Origin: an uncultured Clostridia bacterium
Lineage (GTDB): Bacteria; Bacillota; Clostridia; Oscillospirales; Acutalibacteraceae
NCBI GenBank assembly: GCA_944380765.1
Contig: CALWIO010000006.1
Location: 18,841-82,840 of the forward strand
Direction of reading: 5' to 3'
Length of the DNA: 64,000 nt
Shown: positions 40,568-48,351 of the stretch, in pieces
How positions within the stretch are numbered: position 1 is the stretch's first letter
Layout: each line of letters opens with the position of its first letter
Position numbers and translations under genes: made by a program
Notes under the pieces: model-generated
Told to the model about the DNA's origin: nothing
What the model saw: only the letters and a program-made list of their open reading frames with translations
Databases searched by the model: none

Positions 40568-42034
40568 TCATTTTGAACTCATTATCCTTATGTAGCGTTT
40601 GAAAAATTCCAGAGCCTGCGGCACGCTTTCAACCGGAAGCCGTTCGTTGACGGCGTGAGTGCAGAGCAAAAGCCCCGTGCTCACCCTAAAAGGCGAAAAA
40701 CGGTAAATATTGCCGCAGATGTTTTCGTAATTGTAGGAATCGGTTCCTCCCATTACCAGAAACGGAGCCACAAGATTTTTGCTGTCCGCCCTTTCGCAGA
40801 GCTCCTTAATCGTCTTAAAGGCTCGCGAATCGGTCGGCGAAACCTTTGACGCTTCTTTTCCCACAAGAAATTCTATTTCTATGTTTTTATTCTTTACGCT
40901 CTTTCTTATATGCTCCTCAACATCACTCATTGTAACGCCGGGCATTGTCCTGAAATTGACCGTTGCAGAGGCTTTCTGCGGCAGTACATTAAACTGAGGG
41001 CTGCCCTGCGCCATAGTCACCGCCGTACAGGTGCGTATGAGCGAAGCCGCCGGAGGAATTTTGGTCATAACCTTTAAAACCAGCGGCTTTAAAAGCCACA
41101 GATTGCAGAAAACGAGCCTTGCCGGATAAGATGACCTTTTGCCTATGGCAGTAAACAGGTCATAAACAAAATCGGGCATTACGGCTTTAAACTGATGATT
41201 TTCAATATCTCTTATAACATTTGCCAGATGCCCCAGCGCCGTATGCTTAGGCGGCTGCGAGGAATGTCCTCCCTTGGCGCTTACGCTGATTCTATAATTG
41301 ACGCTGCCCTTTTCGGCAATACCGACTCCCGCCAGATTGCAGCTTACAACGCCCTTTATTTCAGCCGGCAGAATTGCTCCGCCCTCGTCAAGCACCGCTT
41401 CGAGTTTTACTCCCTGCTTTTCAAGATACTGCGCCATAGCCTTCGCGCCGTTGTCGGGAGAGGCTACTACCTCCTCGTTGTGGCCGAGGCATATATAAAC
41501 CGTCCTGACCGGCTTATATCCCTCGGCTATGAGCGCTTCCGCGCTTTCCATTACGGCGATTAAGTGATTTTTCATATCCATGGCGCCTCTGCCCCATATA
41601 AACTCGCCGTCGTTTACGCCCTCAAAAGGCGGATTTTCCCAGTCCTTTTCGGTTTGGGAATCCACCGGCACAACATCCTGATGAGCGAGCATGGCTATCG
41701 CGTCAAGCGAAGGGTCGCTGCCCTCCCACTTGTAAATCAGGCTCGCTTCGCCGATTTCAGTTATGCTCATGGTCTTGTGAACAAGGGGATAGCGCTCCCT
41801 TAAAAAGGCGTGGAATTTTTCAAATTCCGCCCAGTCCACCAAGCTGCTGTCATAGTTAGAAATTGTCTTGAACTTTATCGCGTCGCTTAAATTTTTAAGA
41901 AATCTTTCGGTATCCGTATTTTCTTTTTCCAAAGGCTCATACCCGGTTTTTTTCTCCTTATAAAAAGCCGCCCTTACAAGGGTTATAACGATAAAAGCCA
42001 AAAGCAGCGCGAGAATTACAAAAAGCACGGTCAT
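40568..42034 (-). CDS. M20-family metallopeptidase with N-terminal membrane anchor
   Basis: 488 residues. One N-terminal helix (VLFVILALLLAFIVITLV) anchors a CPS1/PM20D1-like M20 amidohydrolase. Metal ligands: MLAHQDVVPVD (His/Asp), WGRGAMDMKNHL (Asp), HNEEVVAS (Glu-Glu), LDEGG, and a late CTHAVNERLP. A dimerisation domain (SAKGGHSSQPPKHTALGHL) is in the middle. Likely hydrolyses dipeptides or N-acyl amino acids. It begins 18 bp after hisE in the same direction with no terminator between, so it appears to be the last gene of the his operon. Confidence 0.88.
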   Translation of the reverse strand: MTVLFVILALLLAFIVITLVRAAFYKEKKTGYEPLEKENTDTERFLKNLSDAIKFKTISNYDSSLVDWAEFEKFHAFLRERYPLVHKTMSITEIGEASLIYKWEGSDPSLDAIAMLAHQDVVPVDSQTEKDWENPPFEGVNDGEFIWGRGAMDMKNHLIAVMESAEALIAEGYKPVRTVYICLGHNEEVVASPDNGAKAMAQYLEKQGVKLEAVLDEGGAILPAEIKGVVSCNLAGVGIAEKGSVNYRISVSAKGGHSSQPPKHTALGHLANVIRDIENHQFKAVMPDFVYDLFTAIGKRSSYPARLVFCNLWLLKPLVLKVMTKIPPAASLIRTCTAVTMAQGSPQFNVLPQKASATVNFRTMPGVTMSDVEEHIRKSVKNKNIEIEFLVGKEASKVSPTDSRAFKTIKELCERADSKNLVAPFLVMGGTDSYNYENICGNIYRFSPFRVSTGLLLCTHAVNERLPVESVPQALEFFKRYIRIMSSK

Positions 42035-42052
42035 AACTTCACCCGCCCTTAA

Positions 42053-42379
42053 TCAAGTGTTTTTATCCACCTGATGAAAAGTTTTAAGATTGCCTGTTTT
42101 TTCGCTGCGCTTATCAAGCTCCGCCATAACATCGGCAACCTCAATGCCCTCGTTAGCCATCATTACGAAAAGGTGAAAAATAAGGTCGCTTATCTCACCC
42201 ACGGTGTCCTCTTTAACGCCGTTTTTGGCGGCGATTATGGTTTCGGAACATTCCTCGCCCACTTTTTTGAGAATTTTATCCAGTCCCTTATCGAAAAGAT
42301 AGCAGGTGTAAGAGCCTTCTTGGGGATTTTCCCTTCTTGAAATAATTGTGGCGTAGAGCCTTTCAAGAGTATCGTTCAT
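42053..42379 (-). CDS. hisE: Phosphoribosyl-ATP diphosphatase
   Basis: 108 residues; second step of histidine synthesis. Signature: LDKILKKVGEECSETIIAAK and EISDLIFHLFVMMANEGI. In this operon it is a separate gene from hisI (often fused as hisIE). AAAGGAG precedes the start; 12 bp after hisI. Confidence 0.95.
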   Translation of the reverse strand: MNDTLERLYATIISRRENPQEGSYTCYLFDKGLDKILKKVGEECSETIIAAKNGVKEDTVGEISDLIFHLFVMMANEGIEVADVMAELDKRSEKTGNLKTFHQVDKNT

Positions 42380-42391
42380 TGTTTTGCTCCT

Positions 42392-42706
42392 TTATTTTAT
42401 CTTGTTGAAAAAGCAGGACTTGCTGCCGGTGTGGCAGGCGGGCCCGGTCTGTTCAACCTTAATTAAAAGCGTATCGTCGTCACAGTCGCCGCAGATTGAA
42501 ACAACCTTCTGGACATGGCCGGAGGTTTCGCCCTTGTTCCAGAGCTTCTGCCTTGAACGGCTGAAAAACCATGTATAGCCCGTTTCAAGGGTTTTTTCAA
42601 GCGACTCTTTATTCATATAAGCGAGCATAAGCACCTCGCCGGTGCTGTTTTCCTGAATTACGGCAGGGATAAGTTCGCCCTTTTTAAAGAATTTTTCAAG
42701 TTCCAT
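42392..42706 (-). CDS. hisI: Phosphoribosyl-AMP cyclohydrolase
   Basis: 104 residues; opens the adenine ring of PR-AMP in step three of histidine synthesis. [40 protein letters not shown], the zinc-ligand region [11 protein letters not shown] and [12 protein letters not shown] are all intact. The ATG at 42706 overlaps the hisA stop (TAATG). A GTG twelve bases upstream is possible but has no Shine-Dalgarno. Confidence 0.95.
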   Translation of the reverse strand: MELEKFFKKGELIPAVIQENSTGEVLMLAYMNKESLEKTLETGYTWFFSRSRQKLWNKGETSGHVQKVVSICGDCDDDTLLIKVEQTGPACHTGSKSCFFNKIK

Positions 42707-43422
42707 TATTCTTCGCACTCCTTTACCGCCTGCGCCAAGTCAAGCGTGCCGCTGTAAATGCTTCTGCCGCATATAGCGCCGTAAAGTCCGGCGTTTTTAA
42801 GAGTGATTATATCGTCAATATTTCTTATTCCTCCGCTGGCGGTAATGTTGCAGGAAACCGCCTCGTTGAGCCTTAAAAGCTGCTCGGTGTTAGGGCCGGA
42901 AAGCATACCGTCACGGTCAATATCGGTATAGATGATATATTTTACGCCTATATCCTCCATACGCTTTGCAAGGTCAATATAGTGCGTAGCGCTTTTCTGA
43001 GTCCAGCCCTCGGTGGCGACCATTTCGTTTTTCGCGTCAATCCCCACGGCGATTCTGTCGCCGTAGGCTGCGCACGCCTCCTTTACAAGGGCGGGATTTT
43101 TAAGCGCGGCAGAGCCTATTATTACTCTTTGTATTCCGTTTTCAATATAAAATTTCACATCGTCCATTGTGCGGATACCTCCGCCGACCTCAACTGAAAG
43201 TCCGCTGTCTTTGGCGACCTTAACAAAAATGTCGCTGTTGATGCGTACTCCGCCGAGCGCGCCGTTTAAATCGACCATGTGAATCCACCCGGCGCCCGCC
43301 GCCTTAAAATCCTCGGCGGTTTTAATATAGCTGTCGGCGACCTTGCCCGCTGTGGAAAAATCGCCCTTATAAAGCCTTACGCAGACTCTGTCTTTAATAT
43401 CTATCGCCGGAAAAATAATCAT
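42706..43422 (-). CDS. hisA: ProFAR isomerase
   Basis: 238 residues; a TIM-barrel isomerase of histidine synthesis. [37 protein letters not shown], and [11 protein letters not shown] are present; the catalytic aspartates are in PAIDIK and YTDIDRDGM. The usual next gene hisF is absent: hisI follows immediately with an overlap. Confidence 0.95.
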   Translation of the reverse strand: MIIFPAIDIKDRVCVRLYKGDFSTAGKVADSYIKTAEDFKAAGAGWIHMVDLNGALGGVRINSDIFVKVAKDSGLSVEVGGGIRTMDDVKFYIENGIQRVIIGSAALKNPALVKEACAAYGDRIAVGIDAKNEMVATEGWTQKSATHYIDLAKRMEDIGVKYIIYTDIDRDGMLSGPNTEQLLRLNEAVSCNITASGGIRNIDDIITLKNAGLYGAICGRSIYSGTLDLAQAVKECEE

Positions 43423-43425
43423 AAA

Positions 43426-43998
43426 TCACAAGCTCCCTTTTGTGGAAAGTGTTTTGCCGCTCTCTTTTACCGCGGCCCCCAGCGCGTGGCCGGCAGCCTT
43501 GAAAAGGGCTTCGGCAATATGGTGTGAATTATCCCCGTAGGGCGCTCTTAAATGCAGGGTGATTTTAGCGCCGGAAGCAACCGCCGTAAAAAATTCCTTT
43601 ACCATACAGCAGTCAAAATCGCCGCATTTTTCCTGGGGGAACTGCGCTTCAAACACAAGATACGCGCGGTTTGAAATATCCGCCGCGCAAAAGCCGAGAG
43701 CCTCGTCCATAGGCACAAAAAAGCTGCCGTAACGGACAAGTCCGGTTTTGTCGCCCAGCGCCTGAGAAAAAGCCGAGCCCAGAACTATTCCCACATCCTC
43801 AACGGTGTGGTGACAGTCAACCTCAATATCTCCCTTGCACTCAACCGTCAGTCCGAAACCGCCGTGAACGGCAAAAGCGGTCAGCATGTGGTCAAAAAAT
43901 CCCACGCCCGTACTGATTTTTACATCGCCGCCGTCAAGATTAAGCGAGAGTTTAATATCGGTTTCTTTCGTTTTTCTTGAAATTTCAGCCTGTCGCAT
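43426..43998 (-). CDS. hisB: Imidazoleglycerol-phosphate dehydratase
   Basis: 190 residues; a monofunctional dehydratase without the histidinol-phosphatase domain found in enteric HisB. Metal sites GFFDHMLTAFAVHGGFG, DCHHTVEDVGIVLG and DNSHHIAEALFKAAGHAL are intact. Normally hisH would follow; instead hisA starts after 3 nt. Confidence 0.96.
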   Translation of the reverse strand: MRQAEISRKTKETDIKLSLNLDGGDVKISTGVGFFDHMLTAFAVHGGFGLTVECKGDIEVDCHHTVEDVGIVLGSAFSQALGDKTGLVRYGSFFVPMDEALGFCAADISNRAYLVFEAQFPQEKCGDFDCCMVKEFFTAVASGAKITLHLRAPYGDNSHHIAEALFKAAGHALGAAVKESGKTLSTKGSL

Positions 43999-44000
43999 TT

Positions 44001-45059
44001 TCAGCCCTCCAATATTTCTCCGATAGCTTTAAGGGTTTTTTCGTTTTCATATCCGGTGCCGGCGGTAATTCTGAGATAGCCGCCCATATTTCTTACGATT
44101 ATTCCGCGCTCTTTGAGCTTTTCAAAAAGCCGGGGCGCGTTTTCGACCTCCATAAATATGAAATTGGTATGCGGTCTCGGAATATTTCCGATTACCGGAT
44201 ACTTTTCTTTAAGGCTCAAAGCGCCCCTGTAAAGCTCCTCACGCGAGGAGATAACTTTTTTTGTGCAGCCGGAAATATAGTCCGGGTGAGAGAAAAGCGC
44301 CGACGCCAGAGCCTGACTGACCGAATTTACATTGTAGGGTGATTTTACCGCGCGCAAAGCGCCGGTTATTTTTTTGCCCGCAACGGCAAAGCCGAGCCTG
44401 AGAGCGGCGACGCCCAGCGCCTTTGAACAGGTTTTTAAAATCACCAGATTATCAAAGCTCAAAAACTCCGAGAGCAGGCTTTCGCCGCCGTCAAAGTCCA
44501 TATACGCCTCGTCAAGCACCACAAGGGCGTTCACGCCGCCTATAATACGCCTTAATTCCTCTTTTTTAATAATGCAAGAGGTGGGGTTGCAGGGGTTTGA
44601 AAAGATAATTACCCTTACATTTTCGGCGTTCGCCTTTTCAATAACGGCGTCGGCGTCAACCGAAAAATCCTCCCCGTTCTTTTCAAAGCGCACGCTCTGC
44701 CCCTCGGCAAGCTCGCCGTAGAAACGGTACATTGAGAAATCCGGCTCCAAGGTCATAAACTTGTCGCCCTTCTGCAAAAAGGCGTTCATAATTACTGAAA
44801 TTGTTTCGTCCGAGCCGTTGAATACCGTTACATATTCCGGCGCCACCGAATAATACGCGCCGAAGCCCTCCGCCAGAGTTTTGGCAAGCGGGTCGGGATA
44901 ACGGTTAAACGCCGTCTTTAAGAGCGCCTTTGCCGCCTCCTGCATAAGCTCCTCTGAAAGATTCATAAAAGACTCGTTGGCATCAAGGCGTATGCTGTAT
45001 TCTCCGCTTATGGGTTCATAGGGAGTTAAATTTCTGATTTTTTCGTTAAGTTCAAACAT
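44001..45059 (-). CDS. hisC: Histidinol-phosphate aminotransferase
   Basis: 352 residues; a fold-type I PLP enzyme. PLP lysine in LKTCSKALGVAALRLGFAV, the aspartate motif ALVVLDEAYMDF, and NPCNPTSCIIKKEEL. C-terminal substrate arginine in GGYLRITAGT. Two bases after hisD and two before hisB, so strictly operonic. Confidence 0.94.
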   Translation of the reverse strand: MFELNEKIRNLTPYEPISGEYSIRLDANESFMNLSEELMQEAAKALLKTAFNRYPDPLAKTLAEGFGAYYSVAPEYVTVFNGSDETISVIMNAFLQKGDKFMTLEPDFSMYRFYGELAEGQSVRFEKNGEDFSVDADAVIEKANAENVRVIIFSNPCNPTSCIIKKEELRRIIGGVNALVVLDEAYMDFDGGESLLSEFLSFDNLVILKTCSKALGVAALRLGFAVAGKKITGALRAVKSPYNVNSVSQALASALFSHPDYISGCTKKVISSREELYRGALSLKEKYPVIGNIPRPHTNFIFMEVENAPRLFEKLKERGIIVRNMGGYLRITAGTGYENEKTLKAIGEILEG

Positions 45060-45061
45060 TT

Positions 45062-46351
45062 TCAGTCCTCGAATCTGACTTTTACCGAATTTGCGTGAGC
45101 CGTAAGCCCCTCGGCTTCGGCAAGAGCCACAATCTTATCCTCGGCCTTTGAGAGCGCCTCGCGCGTGTAATAAATAAAGCTGGATTTTTTAATAAAGCTG
45201 TCAACCGAAAGGGGCGAGAAGAATCTTGCCGTACCGCTGGTGGGCAGAACATGGTTCGGTCCCGCGAAATAGTCGCCGAGAGGTTCGGGCGAATAGCTGC
45301 CTAAGAACACGCTTCCGGCGTTATCCATTTTACCTATATACTCCATGGGGTTTTCAACGCACATTTCAAGGTGTTCGGGAGCGAGCCTGTTGGCGAACCC
45401 GACCGCCTTATCCATACTGTCACAGATAATAACGGCGCCGTAATCGGCAAGGGATTTGCGGATAATATCCTTTCTTTCAAGACGCTCGCACTGTCTTTCA
45501 AGCTCCTTTACGGTGTCCTCGGCGATTTTTTTGCTTGTTGTAATAAGTATGGCGCTCGCTAAAACATCGTGTTCCGCCTGACTCATTAAATCGGCGGCAA
45601 GGAACGAGGGATTCGCGCTTTCATCGGCAACGATGAGTATCTCGCTGGGTCCCGCGACCATATCAATATCGACTGTTCCGTAAAGAAGTTTTTTTGCCGT
45701 AGCCACAAAGATATTGCCCGGCCCTACAATTTTATCGACTTTCGGAACGGTCTGCGTTCCGTAAGCGAGAGCCGCCACAGCCTGCGCTCCGCCCATCAGG
45801 AAAACTCTGTCCACGCCGGCGATTGCCGCCGCCGCTAAAATATCCGGATTGGGTTTTCCGTCCTTTGAAGGGGGAGTTACCATAATAAGCTCTTCTACTC
45901 CGGCTATTTTAGCCGGTACAGCGTTCATTAAAACGCTTGAAGGATAAGCCGCCGTGCCGCCGGGAACATACAGCCCCACGCGTTTAAGCCCTCTTACGCG
46001 CTGCCCCATTATAACGCCGTTTTCCTTAGTGGTAAGCCAGCTTTGCTGTTTCTGGCGGGCGTGGAAATCGCGTATATTCTCCGCCGCGGCTTTAAGCGAC
46101 TCTATAAAAACCGGGTCGCACAGTTTCAGGGCGTTTTCTGTTTCCTCTTTTGAAATTTCCCATTTTTCGGGCAGGCTTTTGTCAAACTTTAAGGTGTATT
46201 CCGCCACGGCTTTGTCGCCGTCAGCCTTTACATTTTCAAGTATTTCGGTGACCGAAGCCGTCACCGCCTTGTGAGTTTCGCCGCTGCGCTGTTTAAGCTG
46301 GGAAATCAGCTCCTCCTCTTTTACTCCGTCTGCGATTACTGTATTTATCAT
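45062..46351 (-). CDS. hisD: Histidinol dehydrogenase
   Basis: 429 residues; a zinc enzyme performing the last two oxidations to histidine. KRVGLYVPGGTAAYPSSVLM, DMVAGPSEILIVADESANPS, AEHDVLASAILIT, and APEHLEMCVENP with the catalytic Glu-His are intact. Seven bases after hisG. Confidence 0.96.
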   Translation of the reverse strand: MINTVIADGVKEEELISQLKQRSGETHKAVTASVTEILENVKADGDKAVAEYTLKFDKSLPEKWEISKEETENALKLCDPVFIESLKAAAENIRDFHARQKQQSWLTTKENGVIMGQRVRGLKRVGLYVPGGTAAYPSSVLMNAVPAKIAGVEELIMVTPPSKDGKPNPDILAAAAIAGVDRVFLMGGAQAVAALAYGTQTVPKVDKIVGPGNIFVATAKKLLYGTVDIDMVAGPSEILIVADESANPSFLAADLMSQAEHDVLASAILITTSKKIAEDTVKELERQCERLERKDIIRKSLADYGAVIICDSMDKAVGFANRLAPEHLEMCVENPMEYIGKMDNAGSVFLGSYSPEPLGDYFAGPNHVLPTSGTARFFSPLSVDSFIKKSSFIYYTREALSKAEDKIVALAEAEGLTAHANSVKVRFED

Positions 46352-46357
46352 TGCTTT

Positions 46358-46987
46358 TCACCCCTGAGGCTTTACCTTTTCTATCCTTTCAAGAAATTCG
46401 TCTATTTCGTCACGGCGCAGCTTCATGCTCGCCATATTCACGATTACACGGGCGGAAACCGGCATAATTTTTTCTACCACTTCAAGTCCGTTCTCTTTAA
46501 GAGTCCTGCCCGTTTCAACAATATCCACAATTCCGTCCGCCAGGTCAAGCAAAGGCGCCAGCTCGACAGAACCTTCGATTTTTATTATTTTTACATCCAT
46601 TCCGCGGCTTTCAAAATACGCCTTTGTAACATTCGGGTATTTTGTGGCAACACGCTTTATATTGTAACCGTCAAAAAAGTCTGTTCCCTTTTTGGCGGCT
46701 ATGGCAAAATCGCATTTTCCGAGATTCAAATCGGTCATCTCATAAAAGCTCTTGCCGTTTTCAACAATAGTATCCTTGCCCACAACGCCTATATCGCACA
46801 CGCCGTGCTCCACATAGGTTATAACATCGGCGGCTTTGGCAAGCACAGCCTCATAATCGCCTACCTTTAAAATAAGCCTTCTTCCCTTATTTAAAAGCTC
46901 GGTGCAGTCAAGCCCCATTTTTTCAAACAGCTCGACGGTCTGCTTTTCAAGTCTGCCCTTAGTGAGCGCAATTCTCAATGGCCTCAT
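46358..46987 (-). CDS. hisG: ATP phosphoribosyltransferase, short form
   Basis: 209 residues; the short HisG lacking the C-terminal regulatory domain, which requires HisZ. LRIALTKGRLEKQTVELFEK, VEHGVCDIGVVGKDTIVENG, and DGIVDIVETGRTLKENGLEV are readable. Overlaps hisZ by 4 nt, in line with the obligate HisZG complex. First committed and feedback-controlled step. Confidence 0.96.
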   Translation of the reverse strand: MRPLRIALTKGRLEKQTVELFEKMGLDCTELLNKGRRLILKVGDYEAVLAKAADVITYVEHGVCDIGVVGKDTIVENGKSFYEMTDLNLGKCDFAIAAKKGTDFFDGYNIKRVATKYPNVTKAYFESRGMDVKIIKIEGSVELAPLLDLADGIVDIVETGRTLKENGLEVVEKIMPVSARVIVNMASMKLRRDEIDEFLERIEKVKPQG

Positions 46988-48183
46988 ATTTTTTCCTCGC
47001 TGATACCTTTTTCATCAATTATGCACACTTTGCCTATTCCCCTGCTCTCAGCATAACGGCGTGTTTCCTCTGCCGTTTCAAAATCTGACAATTCGCAGGA
47101 GGCGCCGTTTTTAATTAGCTTTCTCGAACATTCCAGCGCGTCCGTTATAAAATCCTTTGCCCCCCACACAATAATATCGGGAGCTTTTTCCTCGGTTACC
47201 TCGCCGCGGGCAATCATTACCGCCGCGAGAGCGCCTGTTTCTATTCCGAATCCCGTAGCGGGAATATCCTTTCCGAATTCTCCGGCAAGGCAGTCATATC
47301 TGCCGCCCGAAACCACGGGCACTCCGCTTCCCTGCAAATATCCTTTGAAAATAATGCCTGTATAGTAATTTGTTCTGTTTACAAGGCTCAAATCAATTAT
47401 TACACGGTCGCCGAATCCCGCCTTTTCAAGCAGGGTATAAAGTTTTTCAAGATATTCAAGGCTCTCTTTGCCCTCTGAATCAAGCTCGATTTTTTTGGCT
47501 TTTTCAATTATTTCAAGTCCGCCGAAATAGCGCGGCAGGTTGCGTATGTACCCGGCGAAGGGATTGTCCGGGATTGAGTCGAGTATTGAGCCGAGCGCCA
47601 CAAAGTTGCGGCTCTCAACGCAGTCATAAACCGCCGAAAGCGTTTCGCTGCCGGCTCCGAGTCCGCCGCAAAGGGATTTGAAAAATCCGGCGTGCCCTAT
47701 CTCCAATTTAAAATCGGCGCCCGTGCACGCCTCAACCGCCTCAACCGCCGTCGCTATCACTTCCAGATCCGCGCGCAGTCCGCCCACTCCCATAAGCTCA
47801 ATTCCGCTCTGGGGGATTTCGTCGCTTCTTCCCGTCAGGTTTTTCTGGCGCAGAAAAACATTCTGGCTGTAATAAAGCCTTACGGGCAGCACTCCGTTCT
47901 GAAGCCGGGTGGAAACAAGCCGCGCGATAGGCAGAGTTGAATCCGGGCGCAGCACCAAAAGCCTGCCGTATGAATCGGTAAGGCTGTAAAGATTTTCAGG
48001 ACTGTAACCGGAGCTTTCGCGGTTAAACACATCGAAAAATTCCAGAGTAGGGGTTATAACCCTGCCGTAGCCCTTGGCGCCGAACAGCCCGGACAGCTTT
48101 TTTTCGGCAAGCCTTATGGCTCTGCTTTCGGTTCCTATATAATCCTTTGTTCCCTCGGGGGTTATTTTAGAATAATTCTTCAT
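46984..48183 (-). CDS. hisZ: ATP phosphoribosyltransferase regulatory subunit (HisRS paralogue)
   Basis: 399 residues. A histidyl-tRNA synthetase-like protein without tRNA-charging function that activates and feedback-regulates short HisG. TPEGTKDYIGTESRAIRLAE, the class II motif-2-like region LLVLRPDSTLPIARLVSTR, and GGRYDCLAGEFGKDIPATGF. First gene of the his operon; the start has AAAGG upstream. Confidence 0.92.
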   Translation of the reverse strand: MKNYSKITPEGTKDYIGTESRAIRLAEKKLSGLFGAKGYGRVITPTLEFFDVFNRESSGYSPENLYSLTDSYGRLLVLRPDSTLPIARLVSTRLQNGVLPVRLYYSQNVFLRQKNLTGRSDEIPQSGIELMGVGGLRADLEVIATAVEAVEACTGADFKLEIGHAGFFKSLCGGLGAGSETLSAVYDCVESRNFVALGSILDSIPDNPFAGYIRNLPRYFGGLEIIEKAKKIELDSEGKESLEYLEKLYTLLEKAGFGDRVIIDLSLVNRTNYYTGIIFKGYLQGSGVPVVSGGRYDCLAGEFGKDIPATGFGIETGALAAVMIARGEVTEEKAPDIIVWGAKDFITDALECSRKLIKNGASCELSDFETAEETRRYAESRGIGKVCIIDEKGISEEKI

Positions 48184-48222
48184 AATTTCTACCTTTGTAT
48201 TATATGTTCCGCTTTAGCGTGC

Positions 48223-48240
48223 TACTATGATAGCATAGTA
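48223..48240 (-). promoter_or_regulatory. Palindromic operator in the his promoter
   Basis: TACTATG-ATAG-CATAGTA, a 7-bp inverted repeat with 4-nt spacer overlapping the -10 box. It is flanked by an outer GCTTTA/TAAAGC inverted repeat. A histidine-responsive repressor is the obvious candidate, but the binding protein cannot be named from sequence. Confidence 0.6.
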
Positions 48241-48255
48241 AAGCAGATTAGTCAA
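48227..48255 (-). promoter_or_regulatory. Promoter of the his operon
   Basis: TTGACT (48250-48255), 17 bp, TATCAT (48227-48232) on the minus strand, about 44 bp before hisZ. No T-box is present. Confidence 0.75.
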
Positions 48256-48297
48256 GCGCAAAATCCGTAGGAATTTATTTTCCGCAGGTTTATGCAA

Positions 48298-48328
48298 AAG
48301 GCGCCTGATTTTTCACAAAAGACGCCTT
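48298..48328 (-). terminator. Possible terminator of the polC operon
   Basis: AAGGCG/CGCCTT stem about 25 bp past the polC stop, followed on the minus strand by only a short T-tract, so it is weak. Confidence 0.4.
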
Positions 48329-48351
48329 AACATTTACTTTTTGCAGCCGGA

